Shown: piece by piece, positions 6,320 to 13,519 of the stretch
Layout: the number at the start of each line of letters is the position of its first letter
How positions within the stretch are numbered: position 1 is the first letter of the stretch
Source of the DNA: an uncultured Flavobacteriaceae bacterium
GTDB taxonomy: Bacteria; Bacteroidota; Bacteroidia; Flavobacteriales; Flavobacteriaceae
Reading direction: 5' to 3'
NCBI GenBank assembly: GCA_913061205.1
Contig: CAJXVL010000003.1
Span: 1 to 32,542 of the forward strand
DNA: 32,542 nt
Notes under the pieces: generated by a model
What the model saw: the letters and a program-made list of their open reading frames with translations, nothing else
Databases searched by the model: none
What the model was told of the DNA's origin: nothing
Position numbers and translations under genes: made by a program

Positions 6320-8536
6320 ATTCAAATAAAGTTAATTTTTACAATTATTTGCTTCTTTATACTGCATCATTCTAATGCACAAGAAGTGAAGCAGGATACC
6401 CTATCTCAATTTTATAACTATCAAACAATAGCTAATAATGCTATTTTAGATCAAGACTTTGAATCAGCTATCATTCATTTAAACGAAGCACTTCAATTAG
6501 TAATCAATTCTGATGACAATATTCTTAAATCAGATGTCTATTTAAATTTCGCCAAACTACAATACCAAATTCATAATTATAAAAAAGCGGCAGCTGAAGT
6601 TTTAAATGCAATAATATTTTTAAAAAAAGAAGACAATCAATTAAAACTCGGTCAGGCTTATAATCTCTATGGATTGGTATTAACTAAATTAAAAGATTAC
6701 AAAAAAGCAGAAACATACTTAAAAGATGCAGATATAATTTTCACATCACTAAATAATGAAAAAAATCAAGCAATAACTATCTATTACTTTGGTCTTCTTG
6801 AATTAGAAAAAAACAATCCAAGCGTAGCTATCAACTATCTTGAAGCAGCTTTACCACTATTAAAATCTAATAATTTAAAATACAAACAAGCTGAATTATA
6901 TTTATACGAAGCTTTTGCATTTCTTAAATTAAACAACTTAAACAATGCCAATAATCTTTTATCAGCAAAAGCAGCTTTTAATAATTACAATTTATTGGTG
7001 ACTAAGAATTCATTTTCAAATTTAAAAATAGAAGGCTACCGAGTTGAATCTCAAATAGCTTCTAGAGAAAATAAGCCTCAAGAAGCCTCCACCTTATTGG
7101 ATACATATTTACAAGAGAAAGAATTACTTTATGCCCTTTATATTCAAGCCATTTCTAAAAGTTCTGGCTATGATTCAAACATTGGTGATAAAGATGAAAT
7201 TATAGCATCTCAGCAAAAAGAAATTAACAAAAACCAGAAGTCAATATATTTTAGTAAAATGACTACTGGATTAAGTATTGCCCTTATTATTATACTTTCT
7301 TTATTGGCATTATCATTATTTAAAAACAATAATTTAAGAGCCAAAGCTAATGACTTATTAAAAGATAAAAACGTTGAACTTACGATAGCAAAAGAGAAAG
7401 CAGAAAGAGCTTCTTTGGCCAAAGCTGAATTTTTATCGACCATTACACATGAGCTAAGAACCCCACTTTATGCAGTTACAGGTTTAACACATTTATTATT
7501 AGAAGAAGATCCAAAACCCAACCAAAAAGAACATTTAAATTCTCTTAAATTCTCTGGTGAATACCTATTATCCCTTATCAATAACATATTAGATTTAAAC
7601 AAATTAGAAGCCAATAAAGTAGAAATTGAAAAAACAACTTTTAGCCTTAAAAAACGAATCAATGATGTGTTAATTACACTTAAAAAAACTGCAGAGGACA
7701 GAAAAAATAGTTTGACTCTTGAATACGATGAAAGCATCCCTGAAAAATTGATTGGTGATCCACTTAAACTTTCTCAAGTACTTATCAACTTGATCGGTAA
7801 CTCCGTAAAATTCACACAAAATGGAGAAGTAACTATTCGCATCAATAAGCTGAGTAGTGTTAAAGATAAAGTAAATCTTCATGTTGAAATTGAAGATACT
7901 GGAGTAGGAATATCCATGCAAAAACAGAAAAGTATTTTTGAGACCTTTAATCAAGGATCACTTCAGATTAATAGGAAATTTGGAGGTTCTGGTTTGGGAC
8001 TTTCTATTGTAAAAAACTTACTAGAATTGATGAATAGTAAGGTTTATTTAGAAAGTGTTCTTGGACAAGGTTCTAAATTTTGGTTTGATATTTCGTTTAA
8101 CATCTCAGAAGATACTTTTGGAGACACTGATTTAGGTAATAAAGCCTATAATATTGATTATAAATCTTTGGAAAAGGTTTCTATTTTAGTGGTTGAAGAC
8201 AACAAAATCAATCAAATGATTACCAAAAAAATACTAGAAAAGCACAAGATAATTTGTAAAGTAGCAGATAACGGATTGGACGCTATTAAAATGGTTAAAG
8301 AAAATGATTTTAAACTTATTTTAATGGATATACATATGCCAGGGATTAGTGGTATTGAAACCACTCAACTAATACGTGAATTTGATAAAAAATTGCCAAT
8401 TATAGCTTTGACAGCAGTTACCATTGATGAAAATTTAGACGAATTTTACAAAGCAGGCTTTAATGAAATTATCCCAAAACCTTTTAAACCTGAAGACTTC
8501 TTTGAGAAAATATCCTATACCCTTAAAGCAAGCTAA
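6320..8536 (+). CDS. Hybrid sensor histidine kinase/response regulator with TPR sensor domain
   Basis: Numbered from ATT 6320 (738 aa). Residues about 1-21 are a signal peptide ending HHSNAQ. Periplasmic TPR-like helical repeats run to about 270, a transmembrane helix lies at 317-335 (GLSIALIIILSLLALSLF), and a coiled coil follows. HisKA has phospho-accepting His377 (FLSTITHELRTP). HATPase_c shows the N box NLIGNSVKF, the G1 box DTGVGIS and the G2 box GGSGLGLSIV. The receiver domain has phospho-acceptor Asp670 (LMDIHMP) and a conserved Lys in IIPKPF. It should sense a periplasmic or envelope signal and relay phosphate internally; no DNA-binding partner is adjacent. The only canonical in-frame start, GTG 6386, lies after the signal peptide, so the start is uncertain (non-canonical ATT, or a one-base error in the T9 run). 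Its stop is 11 bases from the convergent lpxK stop. Confidence 0.93.
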   Translation: MQIKLIFTIICFFILHHSNAQEVKQDTLSQFYNYQTIANNAILDQDFESAIIHLNEALQLVINSDDNILKSDVYLNFAKLQYQIHNYKKAAAEVLNAIIFLKKEDNQLKLGQAYNLYGLVLTKLKDYKKAETYLKDADIIFTSLNNEKNQAITIYYFGLLELEKNNPSVAINYLEAALPLLKSNNLKYKQAELYLYEAFAFLKLNNLNNANNLLSAKAAFNNYNLLVTKNSFSNLKIEGYRVESQIASRENKPQEASTLLDTYLQEKELLYALYIQAISKSSGYDSNIGDKDEIIASQQKEINKNQKSIYFSKMTTGLSIALIIILSLLALSLFKNNNLRAKANDLLKDKNVELTIAKEKAERASLAKAEFLSTITHELRTPLYAVTGLTHLLLEEDPKPNQKEHLNSLKFSGEYLLSLINNILDLNKLEANKVEIEKTTFSLKKRINDVLITLKKTAEDRKNSLTLEYDESIPEKLIGDPLKLSQVLINLIGNSVKFTQNGEVTIRINKLSSVKDKVNLHVEIEDTGVGISMQKQKSIFETFNQGSLQINRKFGGSGLGLSIVKNLLELMNSKVYLESVLGQGSKFWFDISFNISEDTFGDTDLGNKAYNIDYKSLEKVSILVVEDNKINQMITKKILEKHKIICKVADNGLDAIKMVKENDFKLILMDIHMPGISGIETTQLIREFDKKLPIIALTAVTIDENLDEFYKAGFNEIIPKPFKPEDFFEKISYTLKAS

Positions 8537-8547
8537 GCTCTAAATAG

Positions 8548-9564
8548 TTAATTCTTAGTACTGAAATTTTCAATTTCGTTTATAATATATTCTTTAAAGA
8601 AATTCTCTTGTGATTTTAAAATAGCAATTTTAATAGGAAGATAATAAATAGCAAATTTATTTAATCTAGGTTGTAACCTAACAAAATCTTTTTCAGTAGT
8701 CAAAATAATCTCTTTTTCTTTTAAATTTTTAATTTCAGAATTAGAGAAATAATGATGATCTGGAAATTTTTTATGTTCAAAATTAAACTGATTTTGTTTT
8801 AAAAATTCAACAAGAGGTTTTGGATTAGCTATTCCAGTAACTAAAGAAAAATTCTTATCTAAAAGATAATTTAATGGCAACGTTTCAGATATACCATAGA
8901 TAGATTCATCATAACTAATTTTTGAAAAATAGATTTTTTGTTCAGATCTTAAATTTAATATATATTGAATTTCCTGAAGTTTAGCATACGAATGCTTTTC
9001 AGGACATTTAGTTACCATCACTAAATCTGCACGTTTAGCTCCTCTTATAGACTCCCTTAGGTTTCCTGCTGGCAAGATCATATCATGAACATATAAATCA
9101 TTAAAAGTGGTTAACAAGACATTTGTAGAAGCGCTAACTTTTCGGTGCTGAAAAGCATCATCTAATAAAATAACATCTGCTTTAATTCTTATTTTCTCAA
9201 TTCCTTCTTGTCTATTTGCACATACTACAACCATTATTTCAGGAAATTTTTGTTTAAATTGTAATGGCTCATCCCCAACATCTTCAGCCTTACTATTAAT
9301 TTTTACTTCTCTAAAGCCATTGGTCTTTCTTTTATATCCACGACTTAAAACTGCTACTTTATAATCTTCTTTTAGAAAACTAATAAGGTATTCAATCATT
9401 GGAGATTTTCCTGTTCCTCCAACAGAAAGATTACCTATACATATGATTGGCGTAGCATATGATTTACTTTTAAACCATCCCTTATCGTAAAATAAATTAC
9501 GTAAAGCTAAAATACTTCCATACACTATAGAAAAGGGCAAAAGTAGTTTTCGTAGTCTGTTCAT
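8548..9564 (-). CDS. lpxK: Tetraacyldisaccharide 4'-kinase
   Basis: 338 aa from ATG 9564-9562 (MNRLRKLLLPFSIVYGSI). The 22-codon upstream extension contains the -7 box and is rejected. LpxK phosphorylates the 4' position of the lipid A disaccharide at the inner membrane. A hydrophobic N-terminal segment is followed by the Walker A loop GNLSVGGTGKSP (44-55). RGYKRKTNGF, GDEPLQF and LLDDAFQHRKV, conserved in the family, are all present. Divergent from the Nif3 gene and convergent with the histidine kinase gene. Confidence 0.95.
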   Translation of the reverse strand: MNRLRKLLLPFSIVYGSILALRNLFYDKGWFKSKSYATPIICIGNLSVGGTGKSPMIEYLISFLKEDYKVAVLSRGYKRKTNGFREVKINSKAEDVGDEPLQFKQKFPEIMVVVCANRQEGIEKIRIKADVILLDDAFQHRKVSASTNVLLTTFNDLYVHDMILPAGNLRESIRGAKRADLVMVTKCPEKHSYAKLQEIQYILNLRSEQKIYFSKISYDESIYGISETLPLNYLLDKNFSLVTGIANPKPLVEFLKQNQFNFEHKKFPDHHYFSNSEIKNLKEKEIILTTEKDFVRLQPRLNKFAIYYLPIKIAILKSQENFFKEYIINEIENFSTKN

Positions 9565-9568
9565 ATCA

Positions 9569-9576
9569 CAAAAATA
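9569..9576 (-). promoter_or_regulatory. -7 box (TATTTTTG) for lpxK
   Basis: On the minus strand TATTTTTG is followed by TGAT and then the lpxK ATG, so only 4 bases separate the box from the start codon. A normal start-site distance would make the mRNA leaderless or nearly so. The same arrangement precedes the TatA gene at 21093. Confidence 0.45.
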
Positions 9577-9766
9577 CAACTTCCCTTTAAAATGAGTTTC
9601 ACAAATTTTTATTTCAAAATAGGAATGCATTATATTTACCTTAAATTATATTTTATAAAACGAACATGATAAAATATTCAACATAAAAGAAAGATGATTG
9701 ACAGCGAAAAGAATGCTTGTATTCAGCTTTAAATTGATGAGTATAAAAAAATCTAAACATAGACCT

Positions 9767-10861
9767 ATGAAAATTAATGAAGTCATCTCCATATTAGAAG
9801 AATTATCGCCATTATCCTACTCTGAAGACTTTGACAATACAGGTTTGCTTGTAGGAGACTATAATACTGAAGTTAAAGGAATATTAGTAACATTAGACAC
9901 ACTTGAAAGCATAGTTGATGAAGCTGTTAAAAATGGCTGTAATTTAATAGTAAGCTTCCATCCTATTATTTTTTCAGGATTAAAAAAGTTGACAGGTAAA
10001 AATTATATTGAAAGAGTAGTTATGAAGGCAATTAAAAACAATATTGCTATTTTTTCGATGCATACTGCCCTAGATAATTCTTGGAATGGAGTAAATGCAA
10101 TGATTTGTGAAAAATTAAAATTAACAAATCGAAACATATTAATTCCTAAAAATGAAACTATAAAAAAACTTACTACTTATGTTCCTTCAGATAGTGCTGA
10201 AAAACTTCTTGAACAATTATTTAAAGCTGGAGCTGGTTCTATTGGAAATTACAGCAATTGTAGTTTTTCTTCAAATGGAAACGGAACGTATCGTGGAAAC
10301 GAAAATTCAAATCCCGTTAAAGGGATTAAAGGCGAATTACATTTTGAAAAAGAAGTACAGATAAATATTACCATACAAAAACACAAAGAAGCTTCCGTTT
10401 TAAGAGCACTTTTCAATTTTCATCCTTATGAAGAAGTTGCTTATGAAATAATAACTTTAGAAAACACAAATCAACATATCGGAATGGGAATGACAGGAGA
10501 ATTAGAAAATCCAATGACAGGAATTGAATTTTTAAATTATCTTAAAAAAAATATGAACACCTATTGTATTCGCCATTCTAAATTAATGAACAAATCCATC
10601 CATAAAGTTGCTGTATTAGGAGGTAGCGGAAGCTATGCTATCGAAGCTGCAATAAGTTCTGGAGCAGATGCTTTTGTTACAGCAGATTGCAAATACCATG
10701 ATTTTTTTAAAGCAGAAAACAACATCCTTTTAGCAGATATTGGTCATTATGAAAGTGAGCAATTCACAAAAGAGCTATTAGTTGCTTTCCTTAACAAAAA
10801 AATTAGTACTTTTGCAATCGTTTTATCGCAAAAAAATACCAACCCAATTACCTATATTTAA
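9767..10861 (+). CDS. Nif3-like dinuclear metal centre protein (YbgI/DUF34 family)
   Basis: 364 aa from ATG 9767 (MKINEVISILEELSPLSYSEDFDNTGLLVG), the family start. An upstream TTG (9698) adds 23 non-conserved residues and is rejected. Two Nif3 halves flank an inserted PII/CutA-like domain (about 125-235), typical of the long form. Metal-ligand positions are H65 (SFHPIIF), D103 (MHTALD), and H327 and E331 (GHYESE). The usual HH pair reads FH, so the first His is Phe64. The precise reaction of the family is unresolved; it is often misnamed GTP cyclohydrolase I type 2. The next gene starts 3 bases after the stop and is a common partner of nif3 in Bacteroidota. Confidence 0.9.
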   Translation: MKINEVISILEELSPLSYSEDFDNTGLLVGDYNTEVKGILVTLDTLESIVDEAVKNGCNLIVSFHPIIFSGLKKLTGKNYIERVVMKAIKNNIAIFSMHTALDNSWNGVNAMICEKLKLTNRNILIPKNETIKKLTTYVPSDSAEKLLEQLFKAGAGSIGNYSNCSFSSNGNGTYRGNENSNPVKGIKGELHFEKEVQINITIQKHKEASVLRALFNFHPYEEVAYEIITLENTNQHIGMGMTGELENPMTGIEFLNYLKKNMNTYCIRHSKLMNKSIHKVAVLGGSGSYAIEAAISSGADAFVTADCKYHDFFKAENNILLADIGHYESEQFTKELLVAFLNKKISTFAIVLSQKNTNPITYI

Positions 10862-10864
10862 AAC

Positions 10865-11644
10865 ATGGCAAAGAAAACCGAAATCACTGTAGAAGAGAAG
10901 TTAAGAGCTTTATTTGATTTACAACTTATCGATTCTAGAATTGATAAAATTCGCGACATCCGTGGAGAACTTCCTTTAGAAGTTGAAGACCTTGAAGATG
11001 AATTAGCAGGTATGAATACTCGACTTGAAAAATTAAATGATGGGGTTGATGTTGTAATGAATAGTGTTTCAGATAAGAAAAATCAGATTGAAGAATCTAA
11101 GGAGCTTATCAAAAAATACACAAAACAACAAGATAATGTTCGTAACAATCGTGAATACGATTCTTTAAGTAAAGAAGTTGAATTTCAAACATTAGAAATT
11201 GAATTAAACGAAAAGCATATTAGAGAATTCAAAGCACAGATCGAACAAAAGAAAGTAGTAGTTGAGGAAACTGGTGAGCGTCTTAAAAAACGTCAAGATC
11301 ATTTAACTCACAAACAAGGAGAATTAGATGAAATTTTAGCTGAAACTGAAAAAGAAGAAAAAGCATTAATCAAAAAATCTGCTGATTATGAGAAAAAAAT
11401 CGAAGAACGTTTAATTAAAGCTTACAAGAGAATTCGTAGTAATGTTAAAAATGGTTTGGCAATTGTTGCTATTGACCGTGGAGCATCTGGAGGGTCATTC
11501 TTTACTATTCCACCACAAATACAAATGGAAATTGCAGGTCGTAAAAAAATTATTACAGATGAGCATAGTGGAAGAATATTAGTAGACATCGACCTAGCAA
11601 CGGAAGAAGAAGCGAAAATGGAAAAAATGTTTAATAAGCTTTAA
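10865..11644 (+). CDS. Coiled-coil protein of the zinc-ribbon (zf-RING_7/CT398) family with lost cysteines
   Basis: 259 aa. Residues about 12-190 form a long charged coiled coil, and residues 204-240 correspond to the family's C-terminal zinc ribbon. In canonical members the ribbon reads like RGxCGGC then CExCGRIL. Here it is RGASGGS (205-211) and DEHSGRIL (232-239), so the four expected zinc ligands are S208, S211, D232 and S235. The protein has no cysteine at all. The surrounding sequence FFTIPPQIQMEIAGRKKIIT is well kept, so the fold appears to be maintained without zinc. Function is unknown; homologues have been linked to nucleic-acid binding. Co-transcribed with the Nif3 gene and followed by a strong terminator. 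Confidence 0.88.
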   Translation: MAKKTEITVEEKLRALFDLQLIDSRIDKIRDIRGELPLEVEDLEDELAGMNTRLEKLNDGVDVVMNSVSDKKNQIEESKELIKKYTKQQDNVRNNREYDSLSKEVEFQTLEIELNEKHIREFKAQIEQKKVVVEETGERLKKRQDHLTHKQGELDEILAETEKEEKALIKKSADYEKKIEERLIKAYKRIRSNVKNGLAIVAIDRGASGGSFFTIPPQIQMEIAGRKKIITDEHSGRILVDIDLATEEEAKMEKMFNKL

Positions 11645-11663
11645 TCCAATTTTAAATATAAAT

Positions 11664-11698
11664 AAAAAAAGCCTTCAAAAAATTTGAAGGCTTTTTTT
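11664..11698. terminator. Strong bidirectional intrinsic terminator
   Basis: A perfect stem GCCTTCAAA (11671-11679) / TTTGAAGGC (11683-11691) with an AAA loop is flanked by seven A and seven T bases that extend the pairing. It ends the nif3/coiled-coil operon 20 bases after the stop. Confidence 0.9.
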
Positions 11699-11714
11699 AT
11701 TGTAAAAAGAAAAG

Positions 11715-11722
11715 TATTTTTG
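11715..11722 (+). promoter_or_regulatory. -7 box (TATTTTTG) for msrA
   Basis: TATTTTTG matches TAnnTTTG 25 bases upstream of the msrA ATG and immediately follows the terminator of the preceding operon. A -33 TTG at proper spacing is not seen. Confidence 0.4.
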
Positions 11723-11747
11723 ATTATTACGATCTAAAAAAAAAACT

Positions 11748-12425
11748 ATGAAAAAGTCACTTACAATTTCTATTTTAGTTTTATTAGTTATTTTACAAGT
11801 AACCTGTCAAAATCCTAATAAAAATAATGCCCATTCTGAAAATCAAAAAACATTAGAACCTGTTCAAGTAGAGCGTAAAGATGGTTTTAAAAGCGCCTAT
11901 TTTGCAAGTGGTTGTTTTTGGTGTGTGGAAGCTATTTATGAAAGTGTAAAAGGAGTAGAAGAATCTATTTCTGGATATAGCGGAGGCCATACTGAAAATC
12001 CAACATATAAGAAAAGTAACACAGGTAAAACGGGTCATGCAGAAGCTGTAGAAATTATTTATAACGCTGAAATTATCAGTTTTAAACAATTGGTCACTAT
12101 TTATTTTGGGTCACAAAACATTTCTCAATTAAATGGTCAAGGAAATGACAGAGGTTCTCAATATCGTTCTATTATTTTTTATCAAAATGAGGAAGAAAAG
12201 AAAATTATTAATGATCAAATAGAAGCTTTATATCAAGAAGACAAAAACAGAATTGTTGCTGCTGAAGTGATGCCTTTTCAGAAATTTTGGAAAGGTGAAG
12301 AATACCATCAAAATTATGAAAGATTACATCCAGATAATTCATATATTAAAAATGTATCTATCCCTAGATTAAAGAGGTTTCAAAAAAAGTTTCCAGAATT
12401 ACTTAAAGAAAATTCAAAGCATTAA
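11748..12425 (+). CDS. msrA: Peptide-methionine (S)-S-oxide reductase, exported
   Basis: 225 aa. It reduces methionine-S-sulfoxide in oxidised proteins. An N-terminal hydrophobic segment (4-19) ends at Cys20 (LQVTCQ), so the protein is exported; the lipobox is imperfect, making lipoprotein status possible but unsure. The MsrA signature GCFWC is at 55-59 with catalytic Cys56, followed by GYSGGHTENPTY and GHAEAVEI. No second MsrB domain is fused. Its TAA is directly followed, with no spacer, by the complement of the stop codon of the opposing methyltransferase gene. Confidence 0.94.
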   Translation: MKKSLTISILVLLVILQVTCQNPNKNNAHSENQKTLEPVQVERKDGFKSAYFASGCFWCVEAIYESVKGVEESISGYSGGHTENPTYKKSNTGKTGHAEAVEIIYNAEIISFKQLVTIYFGSQNISQLNGQGNDRGSQYRSIIFYQNEEEKKIINDQIEALYQEDKNRIVAAEVMPFQKFWKGEEYHQNYERLHPDNSYIKNVSIPRLKRFQKKFPELLKENSKH

Positions 12426-13223
12426 TTAAATTTTTGTTGCTTTTAATTCAAATAATAAAGGATATAATTTATTTGAAAGCTCATACATTCCATCATTATT
12501 AATTTTTAATTCAGGGAAAATATTATAAGGAGAAGCATCATATTCATTTAAATAATCAATAGTTAATCCAGCATTTGTAAGTGATGTAATAATTTCACCC
12601 AAACTATGATTCCAAGCATATTCCTTACTAATCATTTTTGATTTTTCATCTGCATAAGTTCCTTCATATTCTTCATAAATATATTCTTTTTGATGGTAAC
12701 CGTAAGCCAATTTTGGAGGGTTGCTGGTATAATCGAACATCCAAACAATTGGATGAAAATCTACTATATAAAAAATACCACCTTTTTTTAATCTTTCAGA
12801 TATCATTTGTGCCCAAGGTTTTAGATCAGGCAACCATCCTATCGTTCCATAACTTGTAAAAACAATATCAAATTTGGTGTTGAGGTGCTTTGATACATCT
12901 AAAACATTACAGCAAATAAAATTGGTGTTCATACCTAACTCTTTATTTAATTCTTTAGCTAATTTTATTCCTTCCTCTGACAAGTCAATCCCTGTACAGT
13001 CTGCTCCCATCCTAGCCCAACTTAAAGTATCTTGACCAAAATGGCATTGTAAGTGAAGTATCGACTTATTTGCAACATCTCCTAAAGCAGCTATCTCGTA
13101 ATTATTAAGTGAAGACTTACCATTTTTAAATTCTTTTAAGTTGTAAAAATCACTTTTTGCATGAACCGCTACCTTATTATTCCAAGTTTCACGATTTATC
13201 TCAAATGCTTTTTTAATATCCAT
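12426..13223 (-). CDS. Class I SAM-dependent methyltransferase
   Basis: 265 aa. The motif I region is ILHLQCHFGQDTLSWARMGA (residues 55-74), followed by the acidic end of strand 2 (TGIDLS) and FDIVFTSYGTIGWLPDL as motif II/post I. This belongs to the small-molecule Methyltransf_11/25 type; the substrate is not evident. It lies 4 bases downstream of a 53-aa secreted peptide gene on the same strand and converges stop-to-stop with msrA. Confidence 0.88.
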   Translation of the reverse strand: MDIKKAFEINRETWNNKVAVHAKSDFYNLKEFKNGKSSLNNYEIAALGDVANKSILHLQCHFGQDTLSWARMGADCTGIDLSEEGIKLAKELNKELGMNTNFICCNVLDVSKHLNTKFDIVFTSYGTIGWLPDLKPWAQMISERLKKGGIFYIVDFHPIVWMFDYTSNPPKLAYGYHQKEYIYEEYEGTYADEKSKMISKEYAWNHSLGEIITSLTNAGLTIDYLNEYDASPYNIFPELKINNDGMYELSNKLYPLLFELKATKI

Positions 13224-13227
13224 ATAA

Positions 13228-13389
13228 TTAATCTTTTAACATCTTATAAATAGCAACTTCATTATTAAAATCATCAACTAAGTATATAATATAAAATCCT
13301 TGTTCGTTCCATTCTCTTGCAATAGAACGATTTTGGGATTCACATAAGGAAGAAACAAAAAATAATAAAATCAAAACTATTTTTTTCAT
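13228..13389 (-). CDS. 53-aa secreted peptide, unknown function
   Basis: ATG at 13389-13387 opens MKKIVLILLFFVSSLCESQN followed by RSIAREWNEQGFYIIYLVDD and FNNEVAIYKMLKD. The first 19 or so residues are a clear signal peptide (KK, then a hydrophobic core) with probable cleavage near ESQ. The mature part is about 34 residues with no motif I recognise. The stop is 4 bases before the methyltransferase ATG, so they are probably one operon. Confidence 0.7.
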   Translation of the reverse strand: MKKIVLILLFFVSSLCESQNRSIAREWNEQGFYIIYLVDDFNNEVAIYKMLKD

Positions 13390-13487
13390 TCTTATTAAAA
13401 ATTTTACCTAAATATAAATTATAAATTAGTATTATATTAAAAAAATCAATTTATTATTAATTGAGAATTAATTAATTTAATAATCCT

Positions 13488-13495
13488 TATTTTTG
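13488..13495 (+). promoter_or_regulatory. -7 box (TATTTTTG) for the kynurenine cluster
   Basis: TATTTTTG lies 24 bases before the kynU ATG. A TTG at 13461-13463 is 24 bases upstream of the box, slightly longer than the usual spacer. It is the best promoter candidate for the catabolic operon. Confidence 0.45.
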
Positions 13496-13519
13496 TTTGA
13501 GTTCAAAACAACCAATTAA

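Noticed and set aside
9565-9630. 22-codon extension of LpxK
   Set aside because: It contains the -7 box TATTTTTG, and homologues begin near the MNRLRKLLLPF methionine.
9698-9766. TTG-initiated 23-residue extension of the Nif3 protein, with a TTGACA resembling an E. coli -35
   Set aside because: The family's conserved start is MKINEVISILEE at 9767, and Bacteroidota promoters do not follow the E. coli -35/-10 form.
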